The notes under the pieces are model-generated. The model saw only the letters and a list, made by a program, of their open reading frames with translations. It searched no databases and was not told the DNA's origin. Shown here in pieces: positions 21,523 to 27,484 of a DNA stretch of 37,012 bases. The position numbers and the translations under genes are program-made. Source of the stretch: an uncultured Prevotella sp. (lineage in GTDB: Bacteria > Bacteroidota > Bacteroidia > Bacteroidales > Bacteroidaceae); assembly GCA_937922435.1 (NCBI GenBank), contig CAKZVT010000049.1, forward strand, positions 1 through 37,012. The letters are read 5' to 3'. How positions within the stretch are numbered: the stretch's first letter is position 1; every line of letters starts with the position of its first letter.

Positions 21523-21605
21523 TGGGTGGTGATGGATTCGAACCACCGAAGGCGAAAGCCAGCAGATTTACAGTCTGCCCCATTTGGCCACTCTGGTAAC
21601 CACCC
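21523..21605 (-). tRNA. tRNA-Tyr (anticodon GTA)
   Basis: An 83-nt class-II tRNA with acceptor GGGTGGT/ACCACCC, a long variable arm (CTGGCTTTCGCC) and anticodon loop CTGTAAA, giving GTA. It corresponds in position to E. coli tyrU. Confidence 0.95.
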
Positions 21606-21639
21606 TTGTTTTTTGTTTCGGCAACGTCCGTTTCCGTTG

Positions 21640-21713
21640 AGCCTCTTGTCGGATTCGAACCAACGACCCCGAGATTACAAATCACGTGCTCTGGCCAACT
21701 GAGCTAAAGAGGC
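21640..21713 (-). tRNA. tRNA-Thr (anticodon TGT)
   Basis: A 74-nt cloverleaf with acceptor GCCTCTT/AAGAGGC and anticodon loop TTTGTAA, giving TGT. It is the first gene of the tRNA-tuf transcript, about 45 nt after the predicted start of transcription, and corresponds in position to E. coli thrU. Confidence 0.95.
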
Positions 21714-21766
21714 AAGCAAAGCAGCCGTCAGGCGCTTGTTCGTAAGGACGTGTCCTAAAACGGCTG

Positions 21767-21798
21767 CAAAGATAGGCATAAAAATCAAACCGCCAAAA
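21767..21798 (-). promoter_or_regulatory. Promoter of the tRNA-tuf operon
   Basis: On the minus strand TTTTG at 21794-21798, a 19-nt spacer, and TATCTTTG at 21767-21774 match the Bacteroidetes housekeeping consensus fully. Transcription would start near 21760, ahead of the first tRNA-Thr and after the hpf stop. Confidence 0.85.
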
Positions 21799-21814
21799 TT
21801 TTTTCGCGTTTTTT

Positions 21815-22114
21815 TTAGTTATTCCGCAGTTTTTCCTTGAATTTAACAAGCTGCACCTTCATCGAATCCACGCAAAGGTCGACACCTTCCTCAAAAGTGT
21901 CGCACACTTTCTCGACAAACAGGCGCGCCCCCGGCACCATCACCGTCATGCTGGTTTCCTTGTTCAGGGCGGTAGCCGGCTTCACTACTTTCAAACCAAC
22001 TTCAACTGTCTGAATATCCTCAAACGACTTTTCCAGCTTTGATACTTTCTTCTCGATAAAAGCTTTCAACTGTTCGGTAGCGTCAAAATTGACTGACTGA
22101 ATTCTAATCTCCAT
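21815..22114 (-). CDS. hpf: Short-form ribosome hibernation promoting factor (HPF/RaiA family)
   Basis: Binds the 30S subunit near the decoding site during slow growth and keeps ribosomes idle. The 99-residue product covers the single N-terminal HPF domain (MEIRIQSVNFDATEQLKAFIEKKVSKLEK...), with no long-form dimerisation tail. It is the third gene after rpsU and the xerC-like gene, 35 nt after the latter. It has an extended Shine-Dalgarno (AAGGAGGTAA, 22117-22126), in contrast to the core genes nearby. There is no clear terminator before the tRNA promoter. Confidence 0.93.
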   Translation of the reverse strand: MEIRIQSVNFDATEQLKAFIEKKVSKLEKSFEDIQTVEVGLKVVKPATALNKETSMTVMVPGARLFVEKVCDTFEEGVDLCVDSMKVQLVKFKEKLRNN

Positions 22115-22116
22115 AG

Positions 22117-22126
22117 TTACCTCCTT
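22117..22126 (-). promoter_or_regulatory. Extended Shine-Dalgarno of hpf
   Basis: AAGGAGGTAA pairs with ten consecutive bases expected at the 16S rRNA 3' end and lies two bases from the ATG, with core AAGGAGG six bases off. Such matches are rare in Bacteroidetes, where bS21 helps mask the anti-Shine-Dalgarno. Confidence 0.75.
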
Positions 22127-22149
22127 GTTTTTATAAGGTTAATAAAGGT

Positions 22150-23034
22150 TCAAGCCCTCGGATGGGCCGATTCATATACTTTCTTAAGCTGTTCAAACGT
22201 GGTGTGGGTGTACATCTCGGTGGTGGTGAGCCTGCTGTGCCCCAGCAGCTTCTTCACGCCCTCTATGCCGGCACCGTTGTTGAGCATGGCGGTCGCAAAG
22301 GTGTGCCTTAGCACATGGGGGCTGCGCTTCTTCAACGTACAAACGCCCGAAAGCCGCCTCATCACTTCACGCCGCACCGTGTGGTAAGCCATGCGCGTAC
22401 CGCCGGCCGACAGGAAAAACGCCGGGCACTTTCTCTCCACAACGGCGTCGCGCATTCTGGCATAAGCCTCCAGTGCGCCACGCAACTCGCCGCCAAAGGG
22501 AATTACGCGCTGCTTGTTCCCCTTGCCCGTCACCTTCACCTGGCACGCCCGCAGGTCCACCGCGGTGTCGTCCAGACCAAGCAGCTCGGCCACGCGCACG
22601 CCAGTCTCGTACATCATTAATATAATAGTACGCGCGCGTACATCGTCATATTTGCCCATGTCCCACATGCTTTCGTCGAGGAGGACGTCCATGTCGGCCT
22701 CCCTGACAAACTGCGGCAGCGGCCTTTCCTCCCTCGGACCCTTGACGCAATAGGACGGGTCTGAGGCCACAAAGCCTTTCAAAAGGGCAAAACGATAAAA
22801 GGAACGCACCGCGCTCAGCCTTCTGTTGACCGAAGTCGCAATGTTTCCTTTATCCATCATGCTCTCCATCCAGTCACGGATGACATCGGAGTCGACAGTC
22901 TCCCATGTGAGCGTAGCGTCCAAATCCTTGAAGAACGACTCAAACTTCTGCAAGTCGTCGCCGTATTCCCCGACCGTCCTCTCGGAATAGTTCCGCTCGG
23001 AACGGAGGTAGTCCAGAAAATCCTTCACTGACAT
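22150..23034 (-). CDS. Tyrosine recombinase, XerC/XerD type
   Basis: A site-specific recombinase of the family that resolves chromosome dimers. With the start at 23034 (MSVKDFLDYLRSERNYSERTV) it has 294 residues, the normal Xer length; ten further in-frame codons upstream are possible but would overlap likely leader sequence. Catalytic residues are all present: Arg147 (TGVRVAEL), Lys171 (TGKGNKQRVIPF), His240 and Arg243 (SPHVLRHTFA), His266 (LLGHS) and Tyr275 (TEMYTHT). An N-terminal SAM-like core-binding domain spans about 1-90. It sits between rpsU and hpf, an unexpected but stable-looking place, and no mobile element or att site is seen around it. It is therefore more likely a housekeeping Xer than an integrase. 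XerC or XerD cannot be decided from sequence alone. Confidence 0.9.
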   Translation of the reverse strand: MSVKDFLDYLRSERNYSERTVGEYGDDLQKFESFFKDLDATLTWETVDSDVIRDWMESMMDKGNIATSVNRRLSAVRSFYRFALLKGFVASDPSYCVKGPREERPLPQFVREADMDVLLDESMWDMGKYDDVRARTIILMMYETGVRVAELLGLDDTAVDLRACQVKVTGKGNKQRVIPFGGELRGALEAYARMRDAVVERKCPAFFLSAGGTRMAYHTVRREVMRRLSGVCTLKKRSPHVLRHTFATAMLNNGAGIEGVKKLLGHSRLTTTEMYTHTTFEQLKKVYESAHPRA

Positions 23035-23112
23035 AAGAACGTTGCCTACTGATGTTTTCGGCAACGAATTTACGAAATTATAACCGAACTACCAAATTTT
23101 CAGGCGTGTTTT

Positions 23113-23304
23113 TTACTCCTCGGCGGTTCTCAGCTTCTGGACGTAAATGGCGTGCTGCATCTTGAGGCGCTTTACGACAGAAGGCTTCGTGAACTGCTGG
23201 CGTGCGCGGAGCTCCTTCACAACGCCGGTCTTCTCGAATTTCCTCTTAAACTTCTTCAACGCTCTCTCGATGTTCTCGCCATCTTTTACGGGTACGATAA
23301 TCAT
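23113..23304 (-). CDS. rpsU: 30S ribosomal protein bS21
   Basis: Small basic protein of the 30S platform near the 16S rRNA 3' end. The 63-residue product (MIIVPVKDGENIERALKKFKRKFEKTGVVKELRARQQFTKPSVVKRL) has the family length. In Bacteroidetes bS21 is known to help hide the anti-Shine-Dalgarno. It is first in the operon with the xerC-like gene and hpf. A short AAAGGA lies upstream of the ATG. Confidence 0.96.
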   Translation of the reverse strand: MIIVPVKDGENIERALKKFKRKFEKTGVVKELRARQQFTKPSVVKRLKMQHAIYVQKLRTAEE

Positions 23305-23367
23305 GTTTTGTCCTTTATTTTTAATATGTTAAACTTATTTTCTTACAGATGCTTTTATTAGCGGCTG

Positions 23368-23400
23368 CAAAGTTACGGCGTTTTTTTCTGATTTGCAAAA
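23368..23400 (-). promoter_or_regulatory. Promoter of the rpsU-xerC-hpf operon
   Basis: On the minus strand TTTTG at 23396-23400, a 20-nt spacer and TAACTTTG at 23368-23375 form a full match to the Bacteroidetes consensus. Predicted start near 23361 gives a leader of about 57 nt for rpsU. Confidence 0.85.
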
Positions 23401-23434
23401 TATTGGGAGTTTTTTTCCTTTCGCCGACCTTATA

Positions 23435-23484
23435 TTTTACAAAAACAGGAAAAGCACCGGCCCGGAAGCCGTGTTTTTGTAAAA
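23435..23484. repeat. 12-bp inverted repeat upstream of mscL
   Basis: TTTTACAAAAAC at 23435-23446 and GTTTTTGTAAAA at 23473-23484, 26 nt apart, just upstream of the mscL -7 box. It could be an operator or a hairpin; there is nothing to decide between them. Confidence 0.5.
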
Positions 23485-23491
23485 TTATTTC

Positions 23492-23499
23492 TATATTTG
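23492..23499 (+). promoter_or_regulatory. -7 box of mscL
   Basis: TATATTTG fits TAnnTTTG exactly and lies 36 nt before the ATG. No TTTG is at the proper distance; the right arm of the inverted repeat at 23473-23484 occupies the expected spacer. Confidence 0.55.
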
Positions 23500-23535
23500 C
23501 AGGCGGAAACAATATTTAACAATAAAAACAACAGC

Positions 23536-23973
23536 ATGGGAAAATTAATCAACGAGTTCAAACAGTTCGCCGTAAAGGGCAACGCGGTTGACATGGCTGT
23601 CGGTGTAATCATCGGCGGCGCGTTCGGGAAAATCGTGTCTTCAATCGTCAACGACCTCATCATGCCGCCTATAGGATGGCTCATCGGCGGCGTAAACTTC
23701 ACCGACCTGAAGGCCACGCTGCCTGCCGTCGACATGGGAATAGAGAAGCTGGAGCCGGCAACCATCAACTACGGCAACTTCATCCAGACCACGTTCGACT
23801 TCCTCATCATCGCCATCTGCGTGTTCCTGATGCTCCGCGCAATCAACAAGCTCATCAAGAAGAACGACGACGCAAAGAAGGAAGCTGAAGCTGCAAAGCC
23901 GGCGGAACCGACAAAGGAGGAGAAGCTTCTCACCGAAATACGCGACCTGCTGAAGCAACAGGCGGAGAAATAA
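23536..23973 (+). CDS. mscL: Large-conductance mechanosensitive channel
   Basis: Inner-membrane pentameric channel that opens under high membrane tension to protect against osmotic downshock. Start at 23536 (MGKLINEFKQFAVKGNAVDMAVGVIIGGAFGKIV) gives 145 residues, the common length. First helix about 15-42 with the constricting VGVIIGGAFGKIVSS, a short periplasmic loop, a second helix about 78-100 (TTFDFLIIAICVFLMLRAIN), and a charged C-terminal helix (KNDDAKKEAEAAKPAEPTKEEKLLTEIRDLLKQQ). It is on the opposite strand to its neighbours and transcribed alone. Confidence 0.96.
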   Translation: MGKLINEFKQFAVKGNAVDMAVGVIIGGAFGKIVSSIVNDLIMPPIGWLIGGVNFTDLKATLPAVDMGIEKLEPATINYGNFIQTTFDFLIIAICVFLMLRAINKLIKKNDDAKKEAEAAKPAEPTKEEKLLTEIRDLLKQQAEK

Positions 23974-24009
23974 CTCTTTGACGAAAAACCGTCCGACGGT
24001 CTTTCGCCT

Positions 24010-24075
24010 TCCAAAAGGCCGTCTTTCGCACGCTAAAAGGCCGTGTTTTGCAATGCAAAACACGGCCTTTTATAA
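24010..24075. repeat. 22-nt periodic palindromic array, copy B (three units)
   Basis: Units start at 24010, 24032 and 24054. Units 2 and 3 have cores GGCCGTG and CACGGCC, giving a 19-bp stem (24034-24052 with 24054-24072). A small palindrome ACCGTC-C-GACGGT at 23988-24000 precedes it. The array lies between the converging ends of mscL and the membrane protein gene at 24209 and may end transcription from both. Confidence 0.8.
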
Positions 24076-24165
24076 CGCCATTGATTATCAGGCAGTTACG
24101 CAGACAAGGCAAACCGCCGCGCGGACGGCTGCCAACGGGGCTATATCGGAGCGCAGACTGCCGCC
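24032..24165. repeat. 134-bp duplicated block, copy at the membrane-protein gene
   Basis: Matches 25350-25484 at about 85% by eye. It begins in the 22-nt array, continues through TGATTATCAGGCAGTTACG, and ends in a minus-strand stretch that reads Cys-Ala-Pro-Ile-stop, the same ending as the aminopeptidase gene in the other copy. No gene uses that ending here. A shorter similarity (about 35 bp around TGATTATCA) is present after array D at 33961-33995. Confidence 0.75.
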
Positions 24166-24208
24166 TGACAAGTGCAGCACCTTGCCGCGGCAAACAGCCA
24201 TTTCAAGG

Positions 24209-24664
24209 TCAATGCGCGTTCCACGGCATCACCCATCCGGCCTTGTCCCTCGGCCAAGTCTTCAGACAGTCTTCCCAAGCAGGCAGAACTAACGCCACGA
24301 ACAGCAGCCACACCACAGCGGAAACAACCGCCGGGGATACAATCCTGCGCCTGAACCTGTAAACGATGCAGGCCAAAAGAGCCGCCAGTCCCCAACTGCA
24401 ATATATCATCAAGCTGCCCAGCGTGCTCTTCAACATCGGGAAAATAATCGCCGCAAATATCAAGAACCAGCCCAGCATGAACGCCACCGTGTGCCCCGTA
24501 ATGCTCAATCCGGCCTTACCAACCACCGCCATGCGCCAATAAGCCACGGCCGCAAGCGGCAGACCGCCCAGCGCAGAAACGGCCAGCGACTGGAAATAAT
24601 TAAAGAAGCACGCGAAAACCGTCATGAAAAACGCGATGCAAAAAGAAACAAAATACTCCTTCAT
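24209..24664 (-). CDS. Membrane protein of unknown function
   Basis: A 151-residue, strongly hydrophobic protein with four or five probable helices (about 5-30, 33-50, 56-78, 84-102, 113-130), a basic loop YRFRRR near 102-107 and a non-hydrophobic end (AWEDCLKTWPRDKAGWVMPWNAH). I do not recognise a family. A full-match promoter at 24778-24808 supports it as a real, singly transcribed gene with a leader of about 105 nt. It faces mscL tail to tail with array B between them. Confidence 0.65.
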   Translation of the reverse strand: MKEYFVSFCIAFFMTVFACFFNYFQSLAVSALGGLPLAAVAYWRMAVVGKAGLSITGHTVAFMLGWFLIFAAIIFPMLKSTLGSLMIYCSWGLAALLACIVYRFRRRIVSPAVVSAVVWLLFVALVLPAWEDCLKTWPRDKAGWVMPWNAH

Positions 24665-24777
24665 AAGCTAGACTTTTTTAACAAAAACAATTGCAAATAC
24701 GCATCAAGACAATGAGCATTGCAGCCATGCGGATGAACAAGTGCAAAAAGGCAGATGCGCATTTCCTCCATTTCGCC

Positions 24778-24808
24778 CAAAGATAGGCATTTTCTGTTTA
24801 AGTTCAAA
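24778..24808 (-). promoter_or_regulatory. Promoter of the unknown membrane protein gene
   Basis: Minus-strand TTTG at 24805-24808, a 19-nt spacer and TATCTTTG at 24778-24785 match the consensus fully. Predicted start near 24771. A GCGGATGAAC 10-mer lies in the leader at 24729-24738. Confidence 0.8.
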
Positions 24809-24960
24809 GCAATTCAAGCGAAATCTATTGTTATTTAACAAATTACAACGACAAACATTTGCAATGTGTAAGCGCCACCATACTTGCACAACGATACAAC
24901 CAAGCATTTTACATTTAATGGTTCAGCTGCAGTTCAGGTGTATTGGCATTCGTGGTGATA

Positions 24961-25265
24961 GGGCCTCGAAGAGGGCCAACTATGCTTAACCGCATGTGTA
25001 GCGAAGCGGAACTTGCGGTAGGTATGCAACCAATAATATCGTCCTCGAAGAGGGCGAACTACATTTTGGGTTATGGGGTATTGAGGTCTTGCGGTTATAC
25101 GGTATGACTGTAAAGCCTCATAACCTCACAACCGTAAAACCTCATAACCGTAAACGCGGTTCGCCCTCTTCGAGGACGGGCGGAGTGGTTTCGGCTTACC
25201 GCAAGTTCCGTTCCCTGCGGTCACTGCACATGCGGTTAAGCATAGTTCGCCCCTTCGGGGACGGG
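24961..25265. repeat. About 305-bp nested quasi-palindrome
   Basis: Three inverted-repeat layers share a centre near 25110. The outer arms are 24961-25022 and 25194-25265, sharing AACTATGCTTAACCGCATGTG and GGAACTTGCGGTA with a small indel. The middle arms are a perfect 20-mer at 25040-25059 and 25159-25178. The inner part is an 8-nt repeat array that changes orientation at the centre (GGT-type units at 25069-25108, ACC-type units at 25107-25154). A module near CTCGAAGAGGGCGAAC occurs at both layers on both sides, so four times in all. No gene is supported inside. The 24809-24960 stretch before it holds nothing I can name. Confidence 0.85.
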
Positions 25266-25305
25266 ATAGGCACCTATACGTTATACACCAAAACTGCGGA
25301 TGAAC

Positions 25306-25393
25306 CGCTTTTAATGGTCTTTTACAAGACAAAAGGCCATGAATTGCACGCTAAAAGGCCGTGTTTTGCATCGCAAAACACGGCCTTTTATAA
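25306..25393. repeat. 22-nt periodic palindromic array, copy C (four units)
   Basis: Units start at 25306, 25328, 25350 and 25372; the first is degenerate at its left flank. Units 3 and 4 have cores GGCCGTG and CACGGCC and form an 18-bp stem (25352-25369 with 25373-25390). It lies 65 nt after the minus-strand aminopeptidase stop. Confidence 0.8.
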
Positions 25394-25484
25394 CACCATT
25401 GATTATCAGGCAGTTACGAGGACAGGGCAAACCGCCGCGCGGACAACCGCCTGCAAGGCTATATCGGGGCGCAGGCTACGGCCA
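25350..25484. repeat. Duplicated block overlapping the end of the aminopeptidase gene
   Basis: The partner of 24032-24165. Bases 25459-25484 of this block encode the last residues AVACAPI and the stop of the aminopeptidase gene, while the remaining part is untranslated and includes two array units. Two thirds of the differences between copies fall in a 12-base patch at about 25445-25456 and in the last 20 bases. Confidence 0.75.
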
Positions 25485-27252
25485 GCCAAGCGCGCTCTTC
25501 CGCGTCGAGAAGGGGCGAAAGGCGGTCTAAGACGGTATTGTGGTAAGCGTTGAGCCAGGCTGTCTCCTCGGCGGTAAGCATGTCGCGGATGATTGGCCCG
25601 GTGTCGATTGGGCAGAGAGTGAGCGGCTCGAACTGGAGGAAACGGCCGAACTGCGTCTCCTTGTAGGGCGCAATGAGCAGGGTGTTCTCCGTGCGCACGC
25701 CGAAGAGCGACGGCAGATAGATGCCCGGCTCGTCGGTCACGGTCATGCCTTCGACGAGCGGCGCAGACTTGTATTCCATGCGTATTTGGTGAGGTCCTTC
25801 GTGTACACTAAGGTAAGAGCCTACGCCGTGGCCCGTGCCGTGCAGGTAGTTGAAGCCGTAACGCCACATGTCCTTACGCGCGAGGGCGTCGAGCTGCGTG
25901 CCCGACGCTCCGCTCGGGAACTTCAACAGTTCAAGCTGTATGTGGCCTTTGAGCACGAGGGTGTAGACGAGCCGCTGCTCGTCGCTGACCGGACCGAGGG
26001 CTATGGTGCGCGTGATGTCGGTCGTTCCGTCGAGATATTGCGCCCCGGAATCAAGCAGCAGCAAGCCTTCGGGGCGCAGGGCGGCGTCGGTTTCGGGCGT
26101 GGGCTCATAGTGTACGATGGCCGCATGCTCCTGGTATGCGGCGATGGTGTCGAACGACAGGCCGCGGTACAACGGCTGCGAGGCACGCAGCTGCTCCAGC
26201 TTCGCACTGACGCTAAGTTCCGTCTGTCCGCCAGCCTCGACCGCCGGGCGCAGCCATCGCAGGAACTTAACCATCGCTACGCCGTCGCGCAGCATGGCAC
26301 TGCGGAAGCCCTGCATCTCGACTTCGTTCTTCACGGCCTTCATCGCAGGTATGGGCGACGGGGCGACGACCTTCACGCACGTGGGGATATTAAACAAGGT
26401 GTAGTTCACCTCACCATCGTCCATCAGGATGTTGTACTCCCGGTACGCCGCGAGAGCCTTGCCCACGCTCCCATAGTCAGCAGTGCCCACCCCCTCGCTC
26501 TTGAGGTAAGCCTCAACGTCGGGCGTCAGTTTTTCCTTATTTACGAATAATGTGGCGCGTTCAGGCTCTACGAGCAGGTAGGCCACGAACACCGGGGTGC
26601 AGTGTACGTCGGTGCCGCGCAGGTTGAGAGTCCAGGCAATGTCGTCGAGCGCAGACACCAGCATGCCGCAGGCGTGACGCTCTTTCAGCTCGCGGCGGAT
26701 GCGCTCCAGCTTGCTGCGGCACGGCTCTCCGGCGTACTTCAAGGGATGGATTACAACCCTGTCTTGCGGCACGGGCGGACGGTCTGTCCAGATTACGGCC
26801 AGCGGGTCGAGGTTGGTGCGCACCGTGATGCCGCCCTCTGCACGCAGTCCGGCGATTAACGCCTCTACGGAAGCGGCGGAGTTTACCATCCCGTCGACAC
26901 CCACCACGGGGCTTCCGACGGCAGCCAGCTTCATGCCCAGCCACCGTGTGATGGACGGCGTGCCCTCCACCCTCTCCTTCATCAGACTGAACGGCGTACC
27001 GCGCAGCTGCTCTTCGGCGGCGAGGAAATAGCGCGAATCGGTCCAAAGGGCGGCGTCCTGCATGGTTACGACAGCCGTCCCGGCGGAGCCGTTGAAGCCG
27101 GTCAGCCACTTGCGCCCCTCCCAATGCTCCGGCACATACTCGCCGTTGTGAGGGTCTGTACTGGGAAAGATGAAAGCGTCGATGCCCTCCCTGCGCATCA
27201 CCTCGCGCAGGGCTTCAACGCGTTTGCAGATTGTTTCGTTCATATTTGTCAT
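25459..27252 (-). CDS. Xaa-Pro aminopeptidase, three-domain M24B type
   Basis: Removes N-terminal residues that precede proline, a cytosolic metallopeptidase. The 597-residue length and order of two creatinase-like N-terminal domains (about 8-145, 165-310) followed by the pita-bread catalytic domain (about 315-530) match the large eukaryote-like aminopeptidase P1 rather than the shorter E. coli PepP. Metal ligands are complete: Asp401 and Asp412 (DSGAQYLDGTTD), His475 (GTGHGVG), Glu508 (TDEPG) and Glu522 (GVRTEN). A second ATG at codon 4 is possible. It has no signal peptide. Its last residues and stop lie in the duplicated block that recurs at 24032-24165. It diverges from the malate dehydrogenase gene. 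Confidence 0.93.
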   Translation of the reverse strand: MTNMNETICKRVEALREVMRREGIDAFIFPSTDPHNGEYVPEHWEGRKWLTGFNGSAGTAVVTMQDAALWTDSRYFLAAEEQLRGTPFSLMKERVEGTPSITRWLGMKLAAVGSPVVGVDGMVNSAASVEALIAGLRAEGGITVRTNLDPLAVIWTDRPPVPQDRVVIHPLKYAGEPCRSKLERIRRELKERHACGMLVSALDDIAWTLNLRGTDVHCTPVFVAYLLVEPERATLFVNKEKLTPDVEAYLKSEGVGTADYGSVGKALAAYREYNILMDDGEVNYTLFNIPTCVKVVAPSPIPAMKAVKNEVEMQGFRSAMLRDGVAMVKFLRWLRPAVEAGGQTELSVSAKLEQLRASQPLYRGLSFDTIAAYQEHAAIVHYEPTPETDAALRPEGLLLLDSGAQYLDGTTDITRTIALGPVSDEQRLVYTLVLKGHIQLELLKFPSGASGTQLDALARKDMWRYGFNYLHGTGHGVGSYLSVHEGPHQIRMEYKSAPLVEGMTVTDEPGIYLPSLFGVRTENTLLIAPYKETQFGRFLQFEPLTLCPIDTGPIIRDMLTAEETAWLNAYHNTVLDRLSPLLDAEERAWLAVACAPI

Positions 27253-27254
27253 TG

Positions 27255-27338
27255 GGTTATAAGGTTTTACGGTTATGCGGTCATACGGTAAGCCGGTCGG
27301 TTATAAAGTTTTGAGGTCATACGGTTGTACGGTTTGTT
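27255..27338. repeat. 8-nt tandem array in the aminopeptidase leader
   Basis: Ten octamers read on the + strand as GGTTATAA, GGTTTTAC, GGTTATGC, GGTCATAC, GGTAAGCC, then a 4-nt partial GGTC, then GGTTATAA, AGTTTTGA, GGTCATAC, GGTTGTAC, GGTTTGTT. They run from just before the aminopeptidase ATG to 12 nt short of the predicted start of transcription, so the array would be nearly the whole 5' leader. Units are very close to those at 25069-25154. Confidence 0.8.
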
Positions 27339-27355
27339 CTGTAAGACAGACATTA

Positions 27356-27387
27356 CAAAGATATGTCTTTTTAACTTTAATAACAAA
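27356..27387 (-). promoter_or_regulatory. Promoter of the aminopeptidase gene
   Basis: Minus-strand TTTG at 27384-27387, a 20-nt spacer and TATCTTTG at 27356-27363 match the consensus fully. Predicted start is near 27350, about 97 nt before the ATG. Confidence 0.85.
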
Positions 27388-27427
27388 CTAAAAGGAGAAT
27401 AAACAGCACATATTCAGCTTTTTTCGC

Positions 27428-27435
27428 TAACTTTG
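27428..27435 (+). promoter_or_regulatory. -7 box of the malate dehydrogenase gene
   Basis: TAACTTTG matches TAnnTTTG. There is no good TTTG upstream. It is 50 nt before the ATG and about 40 nt from the divergent aminopeptidase promoter. Confidence 0.65.
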
Positions 27436-27484
27436 CAGAACTGAAACCAATGAATGTCTTACATTTATTAAACAATAGGTTATT

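Noticed and set aside
22150..23034. The tyrosine recombinase next to four tRNA genes as an integrative-element integrase
   Set aside because: The tRNAs are intact and in an ancient operon order, no att duplication or cargo is seen, and the gene sits in the rpsU-hpf operon; a housekeeping Xer fits better.
24741..24989. An 82-codon + strand frame in the gap before the quasi-palindrome
   Set aside because: It overlaps the promoter of the minus-strand membrane gene, runs into the repeat, and has no protein-like pattern.
25540..26550. A long open frame (336 codons) on the + strand opposite the aminopeptidase gene
   Set aside because: The aminopeptidase on the other strand has a complete set of catalytic residues. 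The + strand frame reads as low-likelihood protein and is an expected effect of the high GC third positions of the real gene.
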